From assembly GCA_002402315.1 (NCBI GenBank), contig DHFP01000115.1:1-33350 (forward strand): a stretch of 33,350 bases of DNA, written 5' to 3'. Under the pieces are notes generated by a model that was given only the letters and a program-made list of their open reading frames with translations, searched no databases and was not told the DNA's origin. The stretch is from Clostridiales bacterium UBA4821 (GTDB taxonomy: Bacteria; Bacillota; Clostridia; Acetivibrionales; UBA4821). Of the stretch, positions 1-6,552 are shown in pieces. Position numbers and translations under genes: made by a program. Every line of letters begins with the position of its first letter. The stretch's first letter is position 1.

Positions 1-491
1 ATAGAACATATATTGAAAGTATTTTACCAGATCTTCAATCTAAACAGAATTTACCGTTACGCTTAATTGTAGGAGATATGAATGCATTAAAATTTACGAA
101 TGATGTTTTTGGTCATATAGAAGGTGATAAACTTATTGTTAATATGGCAAACATTCTAATACAATGCTGCAGGAATAGAGATATAGTCGCACGTTGGGGA
201 GGAGATGAATTTATCATTTTATTACCTCAGACTGACGAGAGTACTTGTCAAAGGGTTTGTGAAAGAGTTAAGATGTTTAGTAATCAGACAAGATGGGATC
301 CCGTAGGATCAAGTATAGCTTTAGGTATAGAAGTACAAAAAGATATAGAGATGGAATTTTCTCAACTTTTCAATATGGCTGAAAATAAAATGTATAAAGA
401 TAAGACATTTGAAAGTAGAAATGTAAAGAAAAAGATTATTTTAAATATGGAAAAGAGAGGATGTAAAAAACTGATTTCACCTAATAGATAA
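1..491 (+). CDS. Diguanylate cyclase, GGDEF domain (5' end outside window)
   Basis: The frame is open from base 3, so the gene begins before the window and only the C-terminal GGDEF domain (about 162 residues) is visible. The domain makes cyclic di-GMP from two GTP. The substrate-binding segment GDMNALKFTNDVFGH is followed by the signature RWGGDEF at 192-212, so the active-site loop is canonical and the enzyme should be active. The RxxD inhibitory site (RNRD) lies nine residues before GGDEF, as in product-inhibited cyclases. The C-terminus is a short basic tail. The N-terminal sensor or receiver part cannot be judged. The gene ends just before a strong bidirectional terminator and faces the malic enzyme gene. 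Confidence 0.93.
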   Translation, partial: RTYIESILPDLQSKQNLPLRLIVGDMNALKFTNDVFGHIEGDKLIVNMANILIQCCRNRDIVARWGGDEFIILLPQTDESTCQRVCERVKMFSNQTRWDPVGSSIALGIEVQKDIEMEFSQLFNMAENKMYKDKTFESRNVKKKIILNMEKRGCKKLISPNR

Positions 492-579
492 TAATATCTA
501 GCTAGCTAGCTTATTCAAACATTATGCTTTATTAAAAAGCCTTCTAATTTCATAACAAAAATCAGCATTATCTACTAAA

Positions 580-635
580 TTATCTAAAAAACAAAGTAGA
601 CTCCATTAGATGAGTCTGCTTTGTTTTTTAGATAA
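580..635. terminator. Bidirectional intrinsic terminator
   Basis: Two 24-nt arms (580-603 and 612-635) are complementary except for one G-U type position, with an 8-nt loop. Runs of A and T at both edges let the hairpin work in both directions. It separates the convergent GGDEF and malic enzyme genes. Confidence 0.85.
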
Positions 636-641
636 TTTATA

Positions 642-1817
642 TTAAAAAATTCTTGCAGTATTAGTTTGTTTTGCCGCCTCTCTAACTGCCTCTGCAACAG
701 CTTGTATAACTCTAGGATCAAGTATTTCAGGAATGACATAGTCTTCCCTTAACTCATTATCAGGTATACATGATGCTAATGCAAATGCTGTTGCTATTTT
801 CATAGAGTAGTTAACTTCCCTTGCTCTAACGTCAAGGACTCCTCTGAATAACCCCGGAAATACCAATGCATTATTAATTTGATTAGCAAAATCAGACCTG
901 CCTGTACCTACTATTCTTGCACCTCCGTTTTTTGCCATCTCAGGATAAATCTCTGGTTCAGGATTAGCCAATGCAAAAACTATTGCATCATTATTCATAG
1001 TTCTAATCATATCTGTATCTACAATACCACCAACCGAAACCCCAATAAAAACGTCTCTACCCTTAATTATATCCTGTAGCAAACCCTGTCTTCTGTTTTT
1101 ATTTGTCATTCCAGCTATGATAGCTTTCTCCGGATTTAATCCATCTCTTCCTTCATAAATTGCACCTTTAGTATCACATAGTATTAAATCTTGTACACCA
1201 GCCTCCAGCAGCAACCTTGCAGTGGCTAAGGCAGCTGCACCAGCACCATTTATAACTATTGAAATTTCTTGGATTTTTTTATTGACCAATTTAAGTGAAT
1301 TAATCAAAGCTGCAAGTATCACTATTGCAGTCCCATGCTGATCATCATGAAATACCGGTATATCTATCTCTTGTTTTAACCTTCGTTCTATCTCAAAGCA
1401 CCTTGGTGCTGAAATATCTTCCAGATTTATTCCTCCAAAAGCAGGTACTAGATTTTTTATTGTTCTTATTATCTCATCTGTATCCTTAGTTGCAAGACAA
1501 ATAGGAATAGCATCAACATTCCCAAACTTTTTAAATATAATTGCTTTTCCTTCCATAACCGGCAATGCAGCTTCTGGGCCTATATCTCCTAGCCCCAGTA
1601 CAGCTGTACCATCGGTAACAATTGCTACTGTATTCCATTTTCTTGTATAAATATACACCTTATCTCTATCCTTATGAATTTCTTTGCAAGGTTCTGCAAC
1701 CCCTGGTGTATAAGCAACTGAAAAATCCTCTACTGTATTGAGTGGAATTCTTCCTGCTACTTCAGTTTTGCCCCTCCATTGTTGATGAAGTTCAAGTGAT
1801 CTTTGATGTATATCCAT
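642..1817 (-). CDS. NAD(P)-dependent malic enzyme
   Basis: Oxidative decarboxylation of malate to pyruvate in the cytoplasm. The 391-residue protein has the length of the short bacterial malic enzymes without a phosphotransacetylase tail. Visible landmarks are the N-terminal YTPGVAEP segment with the catalytic Tyr, TDGTAVLGLGDIGP, the metal-binding FHDDQHGTA motif, and the nucleotide-binding INGAGAAALA loop of the Rossmann domain. The start is the ATG at 1817, because GGAGGAG lies 8 nt upstream; a longer TTG start would overlap that ribosome-binding site. A TATAAT (1862-1867, minus strand) sits about 45 nt upstream. The gene appears monocistronic. Whether NAD or NADP is preferred cannot be told, so no gene symbol is given. 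Confidence 0.95.
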   Translation of the reverse strand: MDIHQRSLELHQQWRGKTEVAGRIPLNTVEDFSVAYTPGVAEPCKEIHKDRDKVYIYTRKWNTVAIVTDGTAVLGLGDIGPEAALPVMEGKAIIFKKFGNVDAIPICLATKDTDEIIRTIKNLVPAFGGINLEDISAPRCFEIERRLKQEIDIPVFHDDQHGTAIVILAALINSLKLVNKKIQEISIVINGAGAAALATARLLLEAGVQDLILCDTKGAIYEGRDGLNPEKAIIAGMTNKNRRQGLLQDIIKGRDVFIGVSVGGIVDTDMIRTMNNDAIVFALANPEPEIYPEMAKNGGARIVGTGRSDFANQINNALVFPGLFRGVLDVRAREVNYSMKIATAFALASCIPDNELREDYVIPEILDPRVIQAVAEAVREAAKQTNTARIF

Positions 1818-1954
1818 ATTACTGCTCCTCCACAATTTTTTTATTAAAAATTCATAAACATATTATACTACAGAATGTGACTTTATTGTATTTATATTAT
1901 CATTTAAAACATAAAAAACATAAAAAAAGAAAAAAAATCAGAGTAACTTTGTAG

Positions 1955-2010
1955 TAATTTTTATATAAGAAAGTTCTGTATATATACAGAACTTTCTTAT
2001 ATAAAAATTA
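1955..2010. repeat. 56-bp perfect palindrome
   Basis: Two 26-nt arms (1955-1980, 1985-2010) match exactly around the self-complementary TATA, making an uninterrupted 56-bp palindrome. The 3' arm ends in A-rich rather than T-rich sequence, so it is not a standard intrinsic terminator. It lies between the structured RNA candidate and the malic enzyme promoter. It could be a transcript-end hairpin, a cruciform or a tiny mobile repeat. Confidence 0.85.
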
Positions 2011-2040
2011 TTGGTAAGAATTAAGTACCGAATTGTATAC

Positions 2041-2201
2041 TTCTCTAAGATAACTTCCGTTTTGGTAATGGCCCTCACACCGCGGGCTCGCGATTATGGA
2101 TCTCAACTGCTCCTCTGGGGAGCCGAGTGCAGATTTCCTGATTCCTTCATACCAGTCCGCAGAAAATAGCCAGAGCATTCAATCTTCCATATCTTTGAGA
2201 A
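2041..2201. ncRNA. Candidate structured RNA with 6S-like layout
   Basis: The only GC-rich patch in a 600-bp gene-free stretch. Seen directly: a long-range closing stem pairs 2041-2052 with 2190-2201 (11 of 12 positions). An inner hairpin at 2098-2138 has a GCTCC/GGAGC core plus ACT/AGT and AGAT/ATCT stem segments broken by small bulges. A small CGCG/CGCG hairpin lies at 2081-2092 on one side of the open middle. A closing stem, a large central bubble with a side hairpin and an apical stem over about 160 nt is the architecture of 6S RNA (usually 180-200 nt). The strand is not certain, because both strands fold alike and promoter matches are weak on both. It could instead be an unrelated leader or small RNA. 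Confidence 0.4.
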
Positions 2202-2392
2202 CAGAATATCTGTATTCTCTAACACCCCTAATCATTTCATTAATTCGCCTGTACAATAATAACAATGCGTTTTTCTAAATAATCAATTTTCTTAATATTT
2301 ACTCAATTGTAACATTATTTATTCTTCCATATGTTACAACTTTGTAAAATTATTCATATTTTTTGATAAATATTAGTTAACACTACTTGGAA

Positions 2393-2430
2393 AAAATGCA
2401 AAAAAATATAGAAGAGGTATATGCCTCTTC
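2393..2430 (-). terminator. Intrinsic terminator
   Basis: A perfect 20-nt palindrome (2411-2430, GAAGAGGTAT arm) is followed on the minus strand by a run of T interrupted by few bases. It directly follows the stop of the minus-strand hypothetical gene ending at 2443. Confidence 0.8.
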
Positions 2431-2442
2431 TTCATAAGCCCA

Positions 2443-3024
2443 CTATCTTAATTGTGACCTTAGTGTCTTCATTAATCTATACATATACAGCTGTTCTTGA
2501 GTAATATGCCCCAATAAAGTCTGCCAAACCTTATCTTCAGCTCCATACTTTGTAACTTTCTTTAGTGTATCTAGAAATATCCTGTCTAACTCAAGGAATC
2601 TATCAACCATCCTTCTTGCCATCCCAACAAAAGCAGGCCGCATTTGGGTCTGTGGGGCTTGCTGGTAGGGCTGTTGATACTGAGCCGGCGCTATTGGGGT
2701 CTGATATGGATAAGCTGAATGTGGGGTAACAGGTATTGGAGACAGCTCACCCACACCAATTCCAGGTTGCATCGGTGTTTGCGATGACACCATATCCAAT
2801 CTGGTCTGTATCATTTGGTTAAGATGGCTCTGTGCTTCATCCTTTAGACTTTTAAACTGCATTCGTAATCTATCAAGCTCTGAGATTATTTCAGAGCTTA
2901 AGTTCTTGTTTGTCAGTCCGGCAACCGTTTTGATAAATGTAGGATGTTCGCTGCTGATATCCGACCACATAACCAATTCTTGTAAAACACATTTTATTCC
3001 AGATACCTCAGTATAACAAAACAT
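2443..3024 (-). CDS. Hypothetical protein, two helical parts joined by a Pro/Gln linker
   Basis: 193 residues, function not recognised. The N-terminal part (to about residue 80) looks helical, with the segment ELVMWSDISSEHPTFI followed by amphipathic helices. It faintly resembles one half of DUF2935-type helical-bundle proteins, but that is only an impression. Residues about 83-130 are rich in Pro, Gln and Tyr, typical of a flexible linker. The C-terminal part is again helical (MARRMVDRFLELDRIF, ITQEQLYMYRLMKTL). No signal peptide or membrane segment is visible, so a cytoplasmic or spore-associated location is possible. AGGGGTG lies upstream of the ATG. It is flanked by its own terminator and by the next gene's terminator, so it is transcribed alone. 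Confidence 0.75.
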   Translation of the reverse strand: MFCYTEVSGIKCVLQELVMWSDISSEHPTFIKTVAGLTNKNLSSEIISELDRLRMQFKSLKDEAQSHLNQMIQTRLDMVSSQTPMQPGIGVGELSPIPVTPHSAYPYQTPIAPAQYQQPYQQAPQTQMRPAFVGMARRMVDRFLELDRIFLDTLKKVTKYGAEDKVWQTLLGHITQEQLYMYRLMKTLRSQLR

Positions 3025-3089
3025 TTATACACCCCTAAACATGAATTTCTTACTGCATATTATGTTAACAGCGTTAATTTTGTTACACC

Positions 3090-3145
3090 GGCATAAAATA
3101 ATAGCTCCAGGTGTGTTATAACACCTGGAGCTATTATTTTATGCC
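3090..3145. terminator. Long hairpin terminator
   Basis: Two exactly complementary 25-nt arms (3090-3114, 3121-3145) enclose a 6-nt loop. The GC-rich inner part (AGCTCCAGGTGT) and T-rich outer part fit an intrinsic terminator for the lipoprotein gene that ends at 3153. The symmetry would allow it to act on either strand. Confidence 0.85.
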
Positions 3146-3152
3146 CTTATAC

Positions 3153-4622
3153 TTATTTCTGCACTTCTACGGTTATGGATCTGCTGTACTGGTTCCATTC
3201 AATCTTTGCTCCGAGACTCTGAGTAACTACTTTTAATGGCACCATTGATGTTCCATCCTTAACTTCAGTAACAAAGCTATTTGAAATATCCCGGCCATTT
3301 AATGCAGCCTTCTTAGAGTTTACATATAGGACTAATGTGTCATTATCTTTAGTAAACTTTACAGTCTTGCCATTCCCCTCTACCTTTGCTCCTAATGCAT
3401 CAGCAATATTCTTTGCTGGTACATAGATTGTATTATTCTTGTTGTACGCCGGACTATTCATGACTACATATTTGCCCTTGATGAAAGCATAATCATTTCC
3501 AATGTAAAACTCTGAAATCCTTTCTCTCCTTTTGGCTTCCTTATATTCTTCCAGCATCTGCTTAACCGACATTCTGCTGCCTTCATAGTCCTCATACAAT
3601 ATAGTGTTATCATCATTAAAGGTTGGGTAATTTATACTTACAGCCTTATTTATATTCCAGTAATCGTCCTTAATGCTTAGTGTAATATCTACACTTTGCT
3701 CTTCTTGACTTTCTGAATCGTTATAAAAGCTGTTATTCTGCTTTACTCTAAAAGCCAGATTAATATCATCCCTTATAATTTCACCATTGCTGTCTATGTA
3801 AAACTTAATTACCATACCCTTATCAAGCATCTCGAAGTACTTCATTGCTTCATCAAAGCTGCTGTCTACCTCTTCTTTTGCGGTGTTTAATGCTTCCTCC
3901 AGGTCTTTTTCCAGTTCCTCATCAACGGCGGTGCCTTCTTCATCAAGCAATTTTGCTACATCAATAATCAATTTCTTGAAGTCCTCACTGCCAAGCAATT
4001 CTTTAGCTCCAAACTTTATAAATTCTTTAAACTGCGCATCGTTTAGGGTAACTTCAATCTCTTTCACATTCTTAGTTCCATCCGGAGTCTGAATAGAAAC
4101 CGATCCGTTATCCTTAATGTTTTCTAACTTAAACTTGTAGTTTTGAATATATTTTTTTGCAAAATCCCCTATCAATACAGGCATTTGCCTTTGGTACGCC
4201 AGAAACTTCTCTTTGCTCTGGAAACCATTTAATTTAGTCTGATCAAATTTTAGATACCTTGAGAATACAGGTAACTTTATCCAAGCTGATTCTTCGGTGG
4301 TATAAGCTTCAAAATCTGCAGTAATGCCATTTAGCTTTACTGTTGCCTGAGACTTGGATTGGAGTTTGTTTAAGTCAACAGTCTGAACCATTTTCGCACT
4401 TATATTGCTAAACATATCGTTCACTAACTTCATGCTGCTATCAGCATCGGGAAAATTGTTATACTTGATATTAAACTTGACTTCAGTACTGGAATCAAAT
4501 GACTTGTAGTTAACTGCATTTGCTAACGCATTAGACAGCGCAGCACCTGTTGAACTAGTACAGCCTACAGCCCAAAAAGCTATCAAACAAACCATCACCA
4601 CTACACTAAGAAGTTTTTTCAT
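3153..4622 (-). CDS. Lipoprotein with C-terminal copper-amine-oxidase-like stalk domain
   Basis: 489 residues from the ATG at 4622, which is preceded by AAGGAGGG at 10 nt; an upstream in-frame TTG lies too close to that site to be the start. The N-terminus is a lipoprotein signal: Lys-Lys, a hydrophobic stretch and the lipobox AVGC, so the mature protein should be anchored to the outer face of the membrane. The central 350 residues are charged and not recognised, with an acidic helical stretch around residues 230-265. The last 105 residues form a copper-amine-oxidase N1-like stalk domain (TIYVPAKNIADALGAKV, then SMVPLKVVTQSLGAKIEW), common in clostridial exported proteins and probably a surface-binding module. 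The substrate or partner is unknown. Confidence 0.88.
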   Translation of the reverse strand: MKKLLSVVVMVCLIAFWAVGCTSSTGAALSNALANAVNYKSFDSSTEVKFNIKYNNFPDADSSMKLVNDMFSNISAKMVQTVDLNKLQSKSQATVKLNGITADFEAYTTEESAWIKLPVFSRYLKFDQTKLNGFQSKEKFLAYQRQMPVLIGDFAKKYIQNYKFKLENIKDNGSVSIQTPDGTKNVKEIEVTLNDAQFKEFIKFGAKELLGSEDFKKLIIDVAKLLDEEGTAVDEELEKDLEEALNTAKEEVDSSFDEAMKYFEMLDKGMVIKFYIDSNGEIIRDDINLAFRVKQNNSFYNDSESQEEQSVDITLSIKDDYWNINKAVSINYPTFNDDNTILYEDYEGSRMSVKQMLEEYKEAKRRERISEFYIGNDYAFIKGKYVVMNSPAYNKNNTIYVPAKNIADALGAKVEGNGKTVKFTKDNDTLVLYVNSKKAALNGRDISNSFVTEVKDGTSMVPLKVVTQSLGAKIEWNQYSRSITVEVQK

Positions 4623-4658
4623 AATAGGCAAGCCCTCCTTGATAAAATATATACCATA

Positions 4659-4686
4659 ATTATATCATACGTTATCTACATGTGAA
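4659..4686 (-). promoter_or_regulatory. Predicted sigma-A promoter of the stalk-domain lipoprotein
   Basis: On the minus strand TTCACA (4681-4686) and TATAAT (4659-4664) are separated by 16 nt, followed by the AAGGAGGG site and ATG at 4622. The promoter lies inside the 3' end of the DUF951 gene, so the lipoprotein can be transcribed independently of it. Confidence 0.6.
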
Positions 4687-4862
4687 ACAACCTTCTTTAC
4701 GCTTTTCTCAAACTTAGGACGGGGCACTAAGACCTGATGACTGCATCCTAAACATCTTATGCGTATATCCATTCCTGTCCGCGTAATCTCCCATTGCTTA
4801 CTTCCACAAGGATGTGGTTTCTTAAGTTCAACAACATCGCCCAAGCTAAATTTCTGAGGCAC
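4665..4862 (-). CDS. DUF951 family protein
   Basis: A 65-residue cytoplasmic protein of the DUF951 family, which is widespread in Firmicutes and of unknown function. The family hallmarks are all present: FSLGDVVELKKPHPCG, the WEITRTGMDIRIRCLGC block and the basic C-terminal part after PRPKFEKS. The paired cysteines (PCG and CLGC) suggest metal or nucleic-acid binding, which is inference. The start is the GTG at 4862, placed 6 nt after GGAGGG; the ATG upstream at 4931 lies within the palindromic terminator region and would add residues foreign to the family. A separate promoter for the next gene overlaps its 3' end. Confidence 0.85.
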   Translation of the reverse strand: MPQKFSLGDVVELKKPHPCGSKQWEITRTGMDIRIRCLGCSHQVLVPRPKFEKSVKKVVSHVDNV

Positions 4863-4923
4863 AAGAATCCCTCCGTAACTTATATATAACTTATACGGAT
4901 AAATTATACATAATACTGTGTTC

Positions 4924-4977
4924 CATAACAATAGAAAAGCTTAAATCCGTACGGATTTAAGCTTTTCTATTGTTATG
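4924..4977. terminator. 54-bp perfect palindrome, probable terminator
   Basis: Arms 4924-4950 and 4951-4977 are exactly complementary with no spacer (27 bp each). The centre is ATCCGTACGGAT. It begins inside the stop codon region of the DUF1540 gene and ends 62 nt before the DUF951 start, so its likely job is to end the DUF1540 transcript. T-rich outer arms fit, although no long T run follows. Confidence 0.75.
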
Positions 4978-5140
4978 CCTTTACATCAGGTATAAATGTC
5001 TTGCATACAGTCTCATCTGTTGTCTTGGCTGGCCGTTCCACCATATTGTTTACCTCTATACCTTTTGCTGTACAAACCTCTTGGCCATTCTTACTCCTAT
5101 AATAGTGACAGGATGAAACAGTACATTTTATATCAGGCAT
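4973..5140 (-). CDS. DUF1540 small cysteine protein
   Basis: A 55-residue gene. The ATG at 5140 lies 7 nt after GGAGGTGA. The protein carries the DUF1540 pattern: Cys6 and Cys11 near the start (KCTVSSCHYY), Cys23 (VCTAKGIEV) and Cys46 in ETVCKTFIP. Such four-cysteine mini-domains probably bind a metal. They are frequent in clostridia, and the biological role is unknown. The stop codon lies inside the 54-bp palindrome, so translation ends within the terminator hairpin. The neighbour upstream is the divergently transcribed glycosyltransferase gene. Confidence 0.85.
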   Translation of the reverse strand: MPDIKCTVSSCHYYRSKNGQEVCTAKGIEVNNMVERPAKTTDETVCKTFIPDVKA

Positions 5141-5268
5141 AAGCTCACCTCCATGATTTATTAAATTTTTTTCTTTTCTTTTTTAGTTTCTCCGTAATTT
5201 AATTATATTAATCATTTTCATTTGGCATATTAAAAGGTAAAATAAATAAAAAAGGGGGAAAACTATTA

Positions 5269-6471
5269 ATGATTTTAAATAAACGATATACAAAATCTAT
5301 TGGACTAGCTTTACTAATAGCTATAATAGCCTTGGGACTGTTACTGCGTATAAAATTTGTTTTTGGCCCCCAACTTTCATTATCTCCGGACGCAACAAAC
5401 TATGATGCTATGGTTAAGCAATTTCTGTCAGAAGGATTTCTTGGATATTTATCAGGTGAACCAAATGCCTATGTTGTGCCTGGATATCCTTTGTTTTTGT
5501 CTGTAATATACTCAATATTTGGTTTTACGCCTGAAAGCCCCCTGTTCATGGTAAGAATCATCCAGGCATTTATTGGAACCGCTTCAATCTTACTTGTTTA
5601 TTTAATTGGAAAGGAAATTTTAAATAATAGGGTAGGCCTTATTTCCGCAATCTTATTTGCCATATATCCTCCTTTTTCCGAAAGTGTCACCCTGATATTG
5701 ACTGAAGTATTGTATACATTTTTCTTTCTGCTTTATTTATTAATTCAGCTTAAAGCGTTGAAGTCGCCCTCTCCGGTATTAAACACATTATCCGGAGTGC
5801 TTATGGCCTTGGCAATATTAATCCGCCCTACCTTGTTTCCCCTGTTTGCTCTGCCATATATTTACCAGTACATAGTAACCAGAGATAAGAAGGTCTTTAG
5901 AAGTTTTGGATATCTGGTATTAGGCATAACAATCATTATGCTGCCCTGGTGGGTCAGGAATTACTTGACTCTAGGCAAATTCATCCTGCTCTCTACAGGC
6001 AGCGGAAATCCTCTGTTTGCCGGTGCATTTCCAAATCTGGACTTTTCAAATATGAAATATGTGCCCCCTTCAGAACAGTTTAACGAAGGTATCCGTTTGA
6101 TAATCAATGGCTTCCTCACCCAGCCATTAGTTTACTTAAAGTGGTACACTCTAGGAAAATTCTGGGTTATATTTAATAGGCCATGGTACCAGAGCCAAGC
6201 TTTACAATCCATAATTTATTTACATCATGTTATCGTAGTTCTAGGTTTTACAGGTACAATATTTGCCATAATTTCAAAACAGATTAGACTAATTGCATTG
6301 CTTATAATACTACTAACCGGTTTACAGCTACTCTTTATACCTAACCCCAGGTATGCTTATTCAATTCTTCCTTTGTTGATAATTCTAGGCGCTCAAATAA
6401 TTGACCGCTTATTCTTTAGGAATGATGAAATAAGAACAAAAGAGCCCCCGTTAACCGAGAGCTCTTACTAG
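5269..6471 (+). CDS. GT39/ArnT-like membrane glycosyltransferase
   Basis: 400 residues, mostly hydrophobic, with about ten predicted membrane helices beginning at residue 12. The layout fits the C-type glycosyltransferases of the dolichyl-phosphate-mannose mannosyltransferase (PMT_2) group: a first helix, then an external loop with the acidic motif SPDATNYDAM, then VPGYPLFLSVIY. These use polyprenyl-phosphate sugars to glycosylate proteins or lipids outside the membrane. Here the acceptor is unknown. AAGGGGGAAA precedes the ATG. The last 18 codons contain one arm of the 70-bp hairpin repeat that follows the gene, so the natural C-terminus may have been changed by that repeat. Confidence 0.85.
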   Translation: MILNKRYTKSIGLALLIAIIALGLLLRIKFVFGPQLSLSPDATNYDAMVKQFLSEGFLGYLSGEPNAYVVPGYPLFLSVIYSIFGFTPESPLFMVRIIQAFIGTASILLVYLIGKEILNNRVGLISAILFAIYPPFSESVTLILTEVLYTFFFLLYLLIQLKALKSPSPVLNTLSGVLMALAILIRPTLFPLFALPYIYQYIVTRDKKVFRSFGYLVLGITIIMLPWWVRNYLTLGKFILLSTGSGNPLFAGAFPNLDFSNMKYVPPSEQFNEGIRLIINGFLTQPLVYLKWYTLGKFWVIFNRPWYQSQALQSIIYLHHVIVVLGFTGTIFAIISKQIRLIALLIILLTGLQLLFIPNPRYAYSILPLLIILGAQIIDRLFFRNDEIRTKEPPLTESSY

Positions 6472-6482
6472 AACTTTTATTT

Positions 6483-6552
6483 AGGAATGATGAAATAATA
6501 AATTCGAAAAATATCTCACTTTAAAATCGGGTTTTATTATTTCATCATTCCT
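6483..6552. repeat. 70-bp hairpin repeat, copy 1
   Basis: Perfect 20-nt terminal inverted repeats (6483-6502 and 6533-6552, arm AGGAATGATGAAATAATAAA) enclose about 30 nt containing AATATCTCACTT. A second copy lies at 11059-11127. The first 16 nt of the arm also occur alone at 6418-6433, inside the end of the glycosyltransferase gene. The right end touches the lon stop codon (6552-6554). It could serve as a terminator for both convergent genes, or be a MITE-like element. Confidence 0.85.

Noticed and set aside
2096..2278. A 60-codon open frame on the plus strand
   Set aside because: It lies on the structured RNA candidate, has no ribosome-binding site and no recognisable protein pattern.
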